This document shows positions 43,677 through 51,686 of a DNA stretch of 58,674 nucleotides, one piece after another. The position numbers and the translations under genes are program-made. The stretch comes from Candidatus Eiseniibacteriota bacterium (GTDB lineage: Bacteria > Eisenbacteria > RBG-16-71-46 > SZUA-252). The stretch is from positions 1-58,674 of the forward strand of contig QJVW01000107.1 in NCBI GenBank assembly GCA_003235575.1, written 5' to 3'. The stretch's first letter is position 1. Each line of letters opens with the position of its first letter. Below the pieces are notes generated by a model that was not told where the DNA came from, searched no databases, and saw only the letters and a program-made list of their open reading frames with translations.

Positions 43677-44575
43677 GAGGCTCCGTTCACGGAGGGCGCC
43701 ACCGCGACCTCCTTGTGATGGCGCAGACGCTCGGTCCACGCGTCGAGCGTCGTACCCATCTCGCGCAGCGCCTTGTCCGCCTGTTCCTTGCTGGGTGGCA
43801 CGCCGTGCCACCGGTAGTCGTCTTCCATGAAGGACACGCCCTTCCCCATCACCGTATGCGCCAGGATCACGGTCGGGCGGCCTTTCGCCTCGCGCGCCTG
43901 CGCGAACGCCCCGAGCAGCGCGGGGATGTCGTGTCCGTCCGCCTCGAGCACGTTCCAACCGAAGGCGCGCCACTTGTCCGCGAGGGGCGCGATTCCCATG
44001 ATGTCCTGCACGTCGCCGTCGATCTGCTTTCGGTTGTAGTCGATCACGGCGCAGAGACTGTCCAGTTTGTAGTGCGCGGCGAACATCGCCGCCTCCCAAA
44101 TCTGCCCTTCCTGCTGCTCGCCGTCCCCCATCACGCAGTAGACGCGCCGGGACGATCCGTCCATGCGGGCGCCGAGCGCCATGCCGCAGCACACCGAGAG
44201 CCCCTGCCCCAGCGAGCCGGCGGAAACGTCGATGCCGGGCGTGTCGTGCTTGCTGGGGTGGCCCTGCAGATGCCCCTCCAGGGATCGGAATCCGAGCAGA
44301 TCGATCAGCGGGTAGTAGCCGCGCTCGCCCATCAGGGCGTAGATGGCCGGAGTGACGTGTCCGATCGAGAAGTGCCACAGGTCGCGACCCGCGTCCTTCT
44401 GGTCCCCCGGCGTCAGGTTCATTTCGTGGAAGAAGAGGACGGTGCCGAAGTCGGCCGACGACAGTGGACCGCCGCTGTGTCCGCTCTTGGCGTGGGCCAG
44501 GAGCGTGATGATGTCCCGTCGGACGATCAGCGCACGCTCACGCAACTGGTCGACGGTTAGCTGCAGACGAGGCAT
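43673..44575 (-). CDS. transketolase, N-terminal subunit
   Basis: A 300-residue half-transketolase holding the TPP-binding domain: HAKSGHSGGPLSSAD, SAGSLGQGLSVCCGMALG, and the GDGE...N motif (GDGEQQEGQIWEAAMF, then DYN). ATG at 44575 has GGGAG upstream; a TTG at 44590 is less likely. A promoter is seen at 44642-44670. With the C-half it forms a pentose-phosphate transketolase. Confidence 0.95.
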   Translation of the reverse strand: MPRLQLTVDQLRERALIVRRDIITLLAHAKSGHSGGPLSSADFGTVLFFHEMNLTPGDQKDAGRDLWHFSIGHVTPAIYALMGERGYYPLIDLLGFRSLEGHLQGHPSKHDTPGIDVSAGSLGQGLSVCCGMALGARMDGSSRRVYCVMGDGEQQEGQIWEAAMFAAHYKLDSLCAVIDYNRKQIDGDVQDIMGIAPLADKWRAFGWNVLEADGHDIPALLGAFAQAREAKGRPTVILAHTVMGKGVSFMEDDYRWHGVPPSKEQADKALREMGTTLDAWTERLRHHKEVAVAPSVNGAS

Positions 44576-44641
44576 TCGACAGGCTCCCAAGACGTGGATC
44601 GATGTAGCCGCCGAATCGTTTCGGCCGGCCCCAGACCCCTA

Positions 44642-44670
44642 ACGCTATCGAAGCGCGCCGCGACGGGCAA
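44642..44670 (-). promoter_or_regulatory. promoter for the transketolase genes
   Basis: Minus-strand -35 TTGCCC (44670-44665), 17-nt spacer, -10 TAGCGT (44647-44642), about 67 nt before the start codon, in the 115-nt gap after the epimerase gene. Confidence 0.5.
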
Positions 44671-44690
44671 GGCCTTTCCCGCCCCTGGGG

Positions 44691-45665
44691 TCATGCGTTC
44701 ACGTACCTCCGGTGCCCCGGATCGGGGATCGACCCGGCGCGGAGCGCGGCGGCGATCTCTTCGATGCCGTCCGGGACGCGCCGGCTGGCCCGGAACCCCC
44801 ACAGCCGCTCGATGCGGTCGAACGACACGCGGTAGGTGCGCGGGTCGCTGGCCTCCGGCGCGTGACGCACGCGCACGCGCGGAAAGGCGCGCTCGTAGTA
44901 TTCCGCCAAATCCCGAAGCTGGTAGTTCTCGAGGTTGTCGCCCACGTTCAGGATCGGCTCCCCCTCGAGCGGCGGCGGCTCGACCATCGCGCACTCCAGC
45001 GCCCGCGCGATATCGATGACGTGCACGAATGGGCGCCACTGCGACCCCCCGAAGATCGAGATCTCCCCGTCGCGGGCGGCGCGAAGCGTCAGCAGGTTCA
45101 CCACGAGATCGAAGCGCATCCGCGGCGACAGGCCGTAGACGGTTCCGAAGCGCAGGATCACCGGTTCGAACGACGCCCCCCGCGCTCGCTCCAGGATGCC
45201 GCGCTCGGCGTGATAGCGCGTCTCGGCGTAGAGCGAGAGAGGACGGACGGGCGACGACTCGGTCAGGAGTTCGTTACGGCCCTCTCCATACACGCTGCAC
45301 GTCGAGGCGAAGACGAAGCGCCGCACGCCGAGGACCGCGGCACGACACGCGAGATTGACCGTCGCGGTCCAGTTGGTCTGTACGGCGACCTCTTCATCCA
45401 GCGCGCAGGCCTTGTCTCCGACGATGGCGGCAAGGTGCACGACCGTGTCGCATCCCTCCAGGGCCTCGTCGTGGGTGCGTGGGTCCCGCAGATCCACGGT
45501 GCGGACCTCCAGCCGCTCCTCGGCCTCGAGCCCGGCCAGCCCGTGCGCGCCGTGGAGCATGCGGTCCAGGACGCGAACGCGCTCTCCGGCGTTCAGCAGT
45601 CGCCGAACCAAAATGGCGCCGATGTAGCCGGCCCCTCCGGTGACCAGCACGGGACCCCGACTCAT
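44691..45665 (-). CDS. NAD-dependent epimerase/dehydratase (extended SDR)
   Basis: A 324-residue nucleotide-sugar SDR. Rossmann motif GGAGYIG is at 10-16; STCSVYG (121-127) supplies the Ser/Thr; Tyr146 is followed at +4 by Arg150 (YAETR) where the family has Lys. FGTVYGLSPRMRFDLVVN and QWRPFVHVIDIARA are typical of the UDP-glucose 4-epimerase/GDP-mannose-dehydratase-like group. It overlaps the methyltransferase gene by four bases. Substrate unknown. Confidence 0.9.
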   Translation of the reverse strand: MSRGPVLVTGGAGYIGAILVRRLLNAGERVRVLDRMLHGAHGLAGLEAEERLEVRTVDLRDPRTHDEALEGCDTVVHLAAIVGDKACALDEEVAVQTNWTATVNLACRAAVLGVRRFVFASTCSVYGEGRNELLTESSPVRPLSLYAETRYHAERGILERARGASFEPVILRFGTVYGLSPRMRFDLVVNLLTLRAARDGEISIFGGSQWRPFVHVIDIARALECAMVEPPPLEGEPILNVGDNLENYQLRDLAEYYERAFPRVRVRHAPEASDPRTYRVSFDRIERLWGFRASRRVPDGIEEIAAALRAGSIPDPGHRRYVNA

Positions 45666-46480
45666 CGACGCCGCAGCAGGTAGAGGTGGTGGTCGGCGGC
45701 GACGGCGGCCAGCCCTTCACGGGCCCGCAGAGCCAGGTCCCATCGCGCCGCGGCCGCGAGGAAGGCGCCGACGGCCGCGGAGGCACGGTCCTCGTCCGAG
45801 AGGTGGCGGGCCGCGTGGCGCTGCATGGAGTAGAACACGTTGGAACCCAGGCTGGAGGCGTCGAACCACGCCGCCGCCTCGCGCAGGAGCGACCGCTCGT
45901 CGAGCAGGGCGCAGAAATATCCGTTCTCACGCTGCACCCCGACGCGGTGCGGATTGTCCTTGGGGTCCTCCAGGAACCTGCTCCGGCTGTTGTTGAGCAC
46001 CAGGGCCAGGCGGCCGCCCGGCCGAAGAACGCGCGCGGCCTCCTGCAGAACGGCGGAGCGCGCCTCGTCCGGCAGGTGCTCCAGGAGACCCAGGCAAACG
46101 ACGACGTCCAGCGCCCCGTTGCGATACGGCAGGCGGTCCGCCCGGTGGCGGACCCGATCGTAGGCCTCGGTCGGAATGCCGGCCGCGGCCAGGCGGCGGC
46201 CGAGGCGGTCGAGCATGCCGGGTGCGATGTCGGCGCAAAGAAGTCGCCCCGCGCCCGGCGCCAGACGCTCAGAAACCCTTCCGACCCCCGCGCCCAGATC
46301 GAGGACGGTGGACGATTCCAGCGGGCCGAGCGAGGAAAGCAGAAGCCCGGTCTCCCAGGCGTCATACGCCTGGTTCACCGAGGGAGGCTCGCCCAGACTC
46401 AGGACCGCGCCCAACTCGTCGCCACGCTCGTGGCGCGGCCCGCTCCAGTAGGAGGCGGCGCGGCGCGGGTCGTAGCTCAC
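45662..46480 (-). CDS. class I SAM-dependent methyltransferase
   Basis: A 272-residue methyltransferase of the Methyltransf_11/25 kind. Motif I is VLDLGAGVGRVSERL (about 59-73), the acidic motif II is LLCADIAPGML, and LDVVVCLGLLEHLPDEAR followed by RVLRPGGRLALVL gives motifs III-IV. GTG start with GGAGGG upstream. Paired with the epimerase, it may act in sugar or surface-glycan modification; substrate unknown. Confidence 0.88.
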   Translation of the reverse strand: MSYDPRRAASYWSGPRHERGDELGAVLSLGEPPSVNQAYDAWETGLLLSSLGPLESSTVLDLGAGVGRVSERLAPGAGRLLCADIAPGMLDRLGRRLAAAGIPTEAYDRVRHRADRLPYRNGALDVVVCLGLLEHLPDEARSAVLQEAARVLRPGGRLALVLNNSRSRFLEDPKDNPHRVGVQRENGYFCALLDERSLLREAAAWFDASSLGSNVFYSMQRHAARHLSDEDRASAAVGAFLAAAARWDLALRAREGLAAVAADHHLYLLRRR

Positions 46481-46504
46481 GCGGACCCTCCGGCGTGGGA
46501 CGGC

Positions 46505-46533
46505 TGGACGCCGGCGAACGCCTTGGTTAGGAT
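46505..46533 (+). promoter_or_regulatory. possible promoter for the zinc-ribbon gene
   Basis: TGGACG (46505-46510), 17-nt spacer, TAGGAT (46528-46533) on the plus strand, about 70 nt before the predicted start. A GC hairpin, ccccgg-gactg-ccgggg, follows at 46551-46567. The hexamers are weak. Confidence 0.3.
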
Positions 46534-46602
46534 GGCGGACATGCGAGCGGCCCCGGGACTGCCGGGGTCCAGGAGGGACGCACCACGCGTGGAGGAATGG
46601 AA

Positions 46603-46827
46603 ATGGTCGAGAGCGCCCAGATCGTCAGCAACCCGGCCGTCGAGTGTCTTCGCTGCGGCAAGCTGTTCGGTCCGAATCAGATCTTCCACCTGAAGGAGGA
46701 CCCCCGGCGCCCCTACCTACGGTGTCAGCATTGCGGGGCAAAGAATGAAATCCGCGCCGAAGAGCGATTCTGCATCCGGCTGATCGGGATCATCCCGGAG
46801 CCGGTCGCATCCCGTCCCGGCGCCTAG
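46603..46827 (+). CDS. small zinc-ribbon protein, 74 aa
   Basis: A 74-residue protein with two CxxC pairs (Cys15/Cys18 in CLRCG and Cys41/Cys44 in CQHCG) spaced like a zinc ribbon or rubredoxin-like knuckle. I do not recognise the family. The ATG at 46603 is preferred over that at 46597 because GGAGGA at 46591-46596 would directly touch the latter. It is alone on the plus strand between two minus-strand units. A DNA- or RNA-binding adaptor is possible but not shown. Confidence 0.7.
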   Translation: MVESAQIVSNPAVECLRCGKLFGPNQIFHLKEDPRRPYLRCQHCGAKNEIRAEERFCIRLIGIIPEPVASRPGA

Positions 46828-46861
46828 ATCCGCCGCGACGTCGTTCCACCTGCCTAAAGAT

Positions 46862-46896
46862 TTGGGTCCCCTCCCCTCCGGGGGAAGAGGACCCAA
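46862..46896 (-). terminator. terminator after tRNA-Leu
   Basis: Strong stem with arms ttgggtcc and ggacccaa plus an inner C/G-rich pairing, 4 nt past the end of the mature tRNA. On the minus strand it is followed by ATCTTT. It also faces the end of the plus-strand zinc-ribbon gene, so it could work in both directions. Confidence 0.65.
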
Positions 46897-46900
46897 GGTG

Positions 46901-46983
<83 letters not shown>

Positions 46984-47012
46984 GAAGCATCACCTGTAAC
47001 CGAATCGTTCGC

Positions 47013-47447
47013 TTACTGACCACCGCCCGGCGCGGGAGCCGGCGGAACCGCTTCACCCGCCGGCGCTCCTGGCGCCGCCGCCCCGTCGGCGGGGTTCTGC
47101 GATGGCGCCGTGCTCGGGGGCGCCTGCTGAACGGGAGCGCCCTCGCGCTGCGTCGCTCGCCGGCGCGCCTCCTCCTGAATGAGGCTGCTCCGCGTCGAGG
47201 CGCTGCGTGACTGCGACAGCCCAAGCGTCAAAGACGTGACGAAGAATATGACGGCCAGCACGGTCGTGGTCCTGCTCAGAAACGTCGCCGCGCCGCGCCC
47301 GCCGAACAGCGTCTGGCTTCCGCCGCCACCGCCGAAGGCACCCGCCAGCCCGCCTCCCTTGCCCGATTGCAGCAGGATCGTGACCGTGAGCGCGATGCAG
47401 CAGACAACGTGAATCGTCATGATGATGGCGATCAGAAAAGAAGGCAT
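47013..47447 (-). CDS. secG: preprotein translocase subunit SecG
   Basis: A SecYEG subunit with two membrane helices (about 4-26 and 57-78) and the LLQSGKGGGLAGAFGGG loop between them. SecG is usually 70-110 residues; this one has 144 because of a C-terminal tail of about 65 residues rich in Pro, Ala, Gln and Gly. The start is placed at 47447 (MPSFLIA); GGAGG lies 14 nt upstream. An ATG at 47468 is possible. Both agree with the promoter at 47501-47529; the ORF start at 47510 does not. Confidence 0.92.
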   Translation of the reverse strand: MPSFLIAIIMTIHVVCCIALTVTILLQSGKGGGLAGAFGGGGGSQTLFGGRGAATFLSRTTTVLAVIFFVTSLTLGLSQSRSASTRSSLIQEEARRRATQREGAPVQQAPPSTAPSQNPADGAAAPGAPAGEAVPPAPAPGGGQ

Positions 47448-47500
47448 GGTTTCGGTTGCATCCTCCATGGGTCGGCGACATGCCGATTCCCGAGTCGACG

Positions 47501-47529
47501 AGAATAGCACGCGGCCCCGAGGTGGTCAA
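47501..47529 (-). promoter_or_regulatory. sigma70-type promoter for secG-tRNA-Leu
   Basis: Minus-strand -35 TTGACC (47529-47524), 17-nt spacer, -10 TATTCT (47506-47501). The TGA stop codon of tpiA (47528-47526) lies inside the -35 hexamer. Confidence 0.65.
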
Positions 47530-48287
47530 TGAGCCGGCGGGTCCCCCCGCAGCGCCTCCGCGATCGCAAGGAACGACTCCGCCCGTAGGGAGGCGCCGCC
47601 TACCAGGAACCCGTCGACGGCCGGAATCGCGGCCAGCGAGGCGGCGTTCTTCGGGTCGACGCTCCCGCCGTAGAGAATGGGAGTCGGGGGTTCGTCACCG
47701 CGGCCGGCGGCGGTCAGTTCCTCCGAGATCCACGCGTGCGCTTCCCCGACCTCCGCGGGCGCGGCGACGACCCCCGTCCCGATCGCCCACACGGGCTCAT
47801 AGGCCACGCGCAGGGGGGCGCGGGGCGAGGCGCCCTCCAACGCACGCTGAATCTGCCGCGCCAACACGTCCCGTGTCTCGCGGCGTTCACGCTCGGCCAG
47901 GGTCTCCCCCACGCAGAGAACGGGCGTCAGCTCGGCGCGCCACGCCGCCTTCAACTTCTGCCGAACCAACGCATCGCTCTCGCAGAAGAGACGCCGCCGC
48001 TCCGAATGGCCGACCAGGATGTACTCGGCGCCAGCTTCGCGGGCCTGCTCCGCCGCGATTTCACCGGTGAACGCCCCCTTCGGTTCCGTCGAGCAGTTCT
48101 GCGCGCCCAGCTTCGGATCCCCTGGGCCCCGGGCGCCGGCCAGTGCGTGCAGCGCCGTCGCGGGGGGGAAGACGAGGCAGGAAACGCCACCCGCGCCGCG
48201 CAACCCCTCGGCCACGGACGTGAAGAGCGCCAGCGCCTCGGCGACCCCTAGGTTCATCTTCCAGTTTCCCGCGAGGATCCGTTTCAT
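47526..48287 (-). CDS. tpiA: triosephosphate isomerase
   Basis: A 253-residue TIM barrel. Catalytic residues are in GNWKMN (Asn/Lys), GHSERR (His) and YEPVWAIGTG (Glu); the ILYGGSVDPKNA phosphate loop is present. It follows pgk by 12 nt. gap-pgk-tpiA-secG is a widespread bacterial order. Confidence 0.98.
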   Translation of the reverse strand: MKRILAGNWKMNLGVAEALALFTSVAEGLRGAGGVSCLVFPPATALHALAGARGPGDPKLGAQNCSTEPKGAFTGEIAAEQAREAGAEYILVGHSERRRLFCESDALVRQKLKAAWRAELTPVLCVGETLAERERRETRDVLARQIQRALEGASPRAPLRVAYEPVWAIGTGVVAAPAEVGEAHAWISEELTAAGRGDEPPTPILYGGSVDPKNAASLAAIPAVDGFLVGGASLRAESFLAIAEALRGDPPAH

Positions 48288-48299
48288 GTCGTGTTCGCC

Positions 48300-49505
48300 C
48301 TAGGATCGAGCGGCGGCCTCCCCTTCCAGGGCCGCGACGCCGGGAAGCGTGCGGCCCCCCAGAAACTCGAGCGACGCCCCGCCGCCTGTCGAGCAATGGG
48401 TGATCTGGTGTTCCAGTCCCGCCTGATGCACGGCGGCCAGCGAATCGCCACCCCCGACCACCGTGAAGGCCCCCCGTTTCGTGGCGCGCGCCACCTCCCG
48501 GGCGACGGCATTCGTCCCCTCCGCATAGGCCGGGACCTCGCAGATGCCCATCGGCCCGTTCCATACGACGGTTCGCGCCTCCGCCAGCACGGCCGCGATC
48601 GCATCGACGGAGGCGGGACCGATGTCCACCCCGGCGCGATCCTTCGGGATCGCGTCCGCGGCAACGACCACGCCGGCATCGGAGCCGCTGACGTCGGCGG
48701 CGACCCTGCAATCGACGGCCAGCACGACCTTCGCCGCATCGGGTCCGTCCAGGACGGCCCGCGCCGTCTCCACGCGGTCGTCTTCGACCAGCGACCTGCC
48801 CGTTTCCCTCCCCTGCGCGCGGAGGAACGTGAACATCATGCCCCCGCCGACGATGAGTCGATCCACCCGGGGTAGCAGATTCTGAAGGACCTCGATCTTG
48901 CCGGAGATCTTCGCTCCACCGAGAATCGCCACGAACGGGGCTTCCGGCGTCTGGAGGAGCTTGCCCAAAGCCGATAGCTCCTTTTCCATGAGGAACCCTG
49001 CGGCGCGATCCGCCACGAAGGCGGTGATCCCCTCCGTCGAGGCGTGCGCCCGGTGCGCCGCGCCGAACGCATCGTTCACGTAGACGTCGGCCAGGCTCGC
49101 GAGCTTTCGGCTGAATTCCGGATCGTTCTTTTCCTCGCCGGGATCGAAGCGCAGATTCTCCAGCAGAAGCACCTGGCCGTCCCCCAGACCCTTCGCGGCG
49201 GCTTCCGCCTCCGGGCCCACGATGGACTCGGCCATGGCAACCGGCTGGCGAAGGAACTTCTCCAGACGCTCGCGAACGGCGCGAAGGCTCTGCGCGGGGT
49301 CTCGCTTGCCGCGCGGGCGCCCCAGGTGCGACGCGACGACCAGGCGGGCCTTCTGCTCGATGAGGTAGCGGAGCGTCGGAAGCGTGGCGACGATCCGCGT
49401 GTCGTCCGCCACCGACCCGTCGGATGCGAGCGGAACGTTGAAGTCGACGCGCACGAAGACGCGGCGGCCCGCGACCTCCAGCGATCGGATCGTGCGAATA
49501 GTCAT
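48300..49505 (-). CDS. pgk: phosphoglycerate kinase
   Basis: A 401-residue two-domain kinase. N-terminal VFVRVDFNVPL, SHLGRPRGKRD and LLLENLRFDPGEEKND bind 3-phosphoglycerate; AILGGAKISGKI and VVGGGDSLAAV bind nucleotide. The ATG at 49505 has AGGAGG six to seven bases upstream. It follows gap by 10 nt. Confidence 0.98.
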   Translation of the reverse strand: MTIRTIRSLEVAGRRVFVRVDFNVPLASDGSVADDTRIVATLPTLRYLIEQKARLVVASHLGRPRGKRDPAQSLRAVRERLEKFLRQPVAMAESIVGPEAEAAAKGLGDGQVLLLENLRFDPGEEKNDPEFSRKLASLADVYVNDAFGAAHRAHASTEGITAFVADRAAGFLMEKELSALGKLLQTPEAPFVAILGGAKISGKIEVLQNLLPRVDRLIVGGGMMFTFLRAQGRETGRSLVEDDRVETARAVLDGPDAAKVVLAVDCRVAADVSGSDAGVVVAADAIPKDRAGVDIGPASVDAIAAVLAEARTVVWNGPMGICEVPAYAEGTNAVAREVARATKRGAFTVVGGGDSLAAVHQAGLEHQITHCSTGGGASLEFLGGRTLPGVAALEGEAAARS

Positions 49506-49515
49506 GACAGCCCTC

Positions 49516-50514
49516 CTAGGAACGGCCAAGGAGCAGCAGTGCGTCCACCATCCGGTTCGAGAAGCCCCACTCGTTGTCATACCACGCGAGGACCTTCACC
49601 AACCGATCCCCGGAAACCATGGTGAGCGGCGCGTCGAAGACGGCCGAGTGCGGGTTTCCGACGATGTCGGACGAGACGATCGGTTCCTCGGAATACTGGA
49701 CGATTCCCTTCAGCTTTCCGGCGGCCGCGGTGCGCACGGCGTCGTTCACCGTCGCGGCGCTCGCCGCCTTCCCCACCACGAGCGAGACGTCGATCAGCGA
49801 ACCGTTCGACACCGGAACCCGAACGGCGACGCCATCGAGCTTTCCTTGGAGCGACGGCAACACCAGCCCGATCGCCTTCGCGGCGCCCGTGCTGGTCGGG
49901 ATCATCGAAAGGGCGGCGGCGCGCGCCCGGCGCAGATCCTTGTGCGGCGCGTCGTGGATTCGCTGGTCGCTGGTATAGGCATGCACCGTCGTCATGAGCC
50001 CGCGTTCGATGCCGAACGTCCCATCGATCACCGACAGAACGGGAGCCAGGCAGTTCGTCGTGCAGGAGGCGATGGATACGACGTGGTGCTTCGCGGGGTC
50101 GAACGTGTGTTCGTTCACGCCGATGACGAAGGTCGCGTCGGCGCCCTTCGATGGAGCCGAGACCAGGACGCGCTTGGCGCCGGCCGCGAGGTGCGCGGCG
50201 GCCTTGTCCCGCTCGGTGAAGCGTCCCGTGCACTCCAGCACGACGTCCGCGCCGAGATCCTTCCAGGGCAGCGCCGTGGGATCGGTTTCGCGGAGACATC
50301 GAATGCCCGTCCCATCGATGCGAAGGCCCCCATCGGCCGCTTCGACGCTCCCCGGCCACGGACCGTGGATGGAATCGTACCGGAAGAGGTGCGCGAGCGT
50401 TCCGGCGTCGGTGACGTCGTTCACAGCCACGAACTCGATTCCGGCATTTCGTTTCAAGGCCGCGCGAACGACCAGTCGGCCAATCCGGCCGAATCCATTG
50501 ACGGCGACGCGCAC
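49516..50514 (-). CDS. gap: glyceraldehyde-3-phosphate dehydrogenase (NAD type)
   Basis: A 332-residue GAPDH. NAD site GFGRIGR (7-13) with Asp33 after the second strand (AVND) favouring NAD; the catalytic Cys is in SIASCTTNCLAP (usually SNASCTTN), and WYDNEWGFSNRM closes the catalytic domain. GGGGAG precedes the ATG; 15 nt separate it from pfk. Confidence 0.97.
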   Translation of the reverse strand: MRVAVNGFGRIGRLVVRAALKRNAGIEFVAVNDVTDAGTLAHLFRYDSIHGPWPGSVEAADGGLRIDGTGIRCLRETDPTALPWKDLGADVVLECTGRFTERDKAAAHLAAGAKRVLVSAPSKGADATFVIGVNEHTFDPAKHHVVSIASCTTNCLAPVLSVIDGTFGIERGLMTTVHAYTSDQRIHDAPHKDLRRARAAALSMIPTSTGAAKAIGLVLPSLQGKLDGVAVRVPVSNGSLIDVSLVVGKAASAATVNDAVRTAAAGKLKGIVQYSEEPIVSSDIVGNPHSAVFDAPLTMVSGDRLVKVLAWYDNEWGFSNRMVDALLLLGRS

Positions 50515-50529
50515 GGTTCTCCCCTTTCC

Positions 50530-51567
50530 CTAACTGAAGAAGACTCGAGCCGTTTCGTACAGCTCGGGACTAACGACCTTCATCGAGCCCACCGCTTCGG
50601 TGAGCGGGATCGTGACGATTCTCGTTCCCTGCACGGCCACCATCCTCCCGTACCCCTTCTCGGCCACCAGGTCCACGGCGGCGACACCGAACCGGGAACC
50701 CAAGACGCGGTCGAAAGCCGTCGGGGAGCCTCCGCGCTGAATGTGGCCCAGAACGGTGTAGCGTGTCTCGAAGCCCGTCGCGGCCTCCACCTGCTCGGCG
50801 ATCGCCGGGGCGATGCCGCCCAGGCGCACGTGGCCGAAGGCGTCGCGCTTCTCCCCGGGAACGAAGAGGGGCGCCCCGCTGTCGTCCGACACCTGCGCTC
50901 CTTCGGCCACGACGATGATGCTGAAGCTCTTTCCCCGGTCGTGCCGGCGCGTGACCATCTCACCGATCTCTTTGGTGGTGACGGGGAACTCGGGAATCAG
51001 GATCAGGTCGGCCCCGCCGGCGATTCCGGCTTCCAGGGCGATCCAGCCGGCGTGGCGGCCCATGACCTCCACCACCATGACCCGATCGTGCGATTCGGCC
51101 GTGGTGTGCAAGCGGTCGATCGCCTCCGTGGCCACCGTCATGGCCGTATCGAAGCCGAACGTATAGTCGGTGCCGTTGACGTCGTTGTCGATTGTCTTGG
51201 GAACACCCACGATGGGCAGGCCCGACGCGGCGAGCTTGTTCGCGGCGCCCAGGGTGTCTTCGCCGCCGATGGCGATCAGCGCTTCGAGGCGGTGCGTCTG
51301 GAACGCGCGTCGTACGCGCTCCTCCCCGTCGGGGTCGTGGTAGGGATTCGTGCGCGAGGTTCCGAGGATCGTTCCGCCACGAGGAAGGATGCCGGACACG
51401 TCGTCGAGATCGAGCACATCGACCTCGTCCACGAGGAGGCCCCGCCATCCGTGTCGAACACCCGCGACTTCCCAGCCGTGCGAGCGCACGGCGCGTTTCA
51501 CGATCGCCCGAAGGACGGCGTTCAGGCCCGGACAGTCGCCGCCGCCGGTAAGAACTCCTATGCGCAT
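50530..51567 (-). CDS. 6-phosphofructokinase, PPi-type signature
   Basis: A 345-residue PfkA-family enzyme (group III / mixed-substrate type). The phosphoryl-donor site reads GGEDTLG with Asp104, and PKTIDND with Lys124. Asp104 plus Lys124 is the pair known to select pyrophosphate over ATP, where ATP enzymes have Gly104 and Gly124. MGRHAGW and GHIQRGGSPTAFDR are standard. It starts the glycolytic operon; the promoter at 51627-51655 lies 60 nt upstream. PPi use is inferred. Confidence 0.93.
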   Translation of the reverse strand: MRIGVLTGGGDCPGLNAVLRAIVKRAVRSHGWEVAGVRHGWRGLLVDEVDVLDLDDVSGILPRGGTILGTSRTNPYHDPDGEERVRRAFQTHRLEALIAIGGEDTLGAANKLAASGLPIVGVPKTIDNDVNGTDYTFGFDTAMTVATEAIDRLHTTAESHDRVMVVEVMGRHAGWIALEAGIAGGADLILIPEFPVTTKEIGEMVTRRHDRGKSFSIIVVAEGAQVSDDSGAPLFVPGEKRDAFGHVRLGGIAPAIAEQVEAATGFETRYTVLGHIQRGGSPTAFDRVLGSRFGVAAVDLVAEKGYGRMVAVQGTRIVTIPLTEAVGSMKVVSPELYETARVFFS

Positions 51568-51620
51568 TCGGCCCCCAGGAGGAATGTGAGATTAAGTCTT
51601 TTCCCTAATGGCACTTACGG

Positions 51621-51638
51621 CGCTCGATCATACGAGCG
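51621..51638. promoter_or_regulatory. inverted repeat around the pfk -10 box
   Basis: cgctcg (51621-51626) and cgagcg (51633-51638) are perfect 6-bp inverted arms on either side of the six-base -10 box, so the box sits exactly at the centre. An operator or a cruciform-prone site is possible. Confidence 0.45.
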
Positions 51639-51655
51639 TCGGGCCGCGAAGTCAA
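51627..51655 (-). promoter_or_regulatory. sigma70-type promoter for pfk-gap-pgk-tpiA
   Basis: Minus-strand -35 TTGACT (51655-51650), 17-nt spacer, -10 TATGAT (51632-51627), near consensus. Predicted leader about 53 nt. This is the best promoter in the window. Confidence 0.75.
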
Positions 51656-51669
51656 GGGTGGTCGCGGGG

Positions 51670-51686
51670 GCGCCGCCGGCCGGCGC
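51670..51686 (-). terminator. GC hairpin at the end of the GWxTD gene
   Basis: GCGCCG-GCCGG-CGGCGC stem-loop on the minus strand, overlapping the last base of the TAG stop. No U-run follows. It separates the outer-membrane cassette from the pfk promoter. Confidence 0.4.

Noticed and set aside
43673-44590. TTG start at 44590 for the transketolase N-half
   Set aside because: ATG at 44575 has GGGAG at good distance and matches the usual N-terminus.
46477-46689. 70-codon minus-strand frame ending in a GTGA overlap with the methyltransferase
   Set aside because: The overlap is suggestive, but it is antisense to the 5' part of the zinc-ribbon gene, has no good ribosome site at either ATG and no recognisable sequence.
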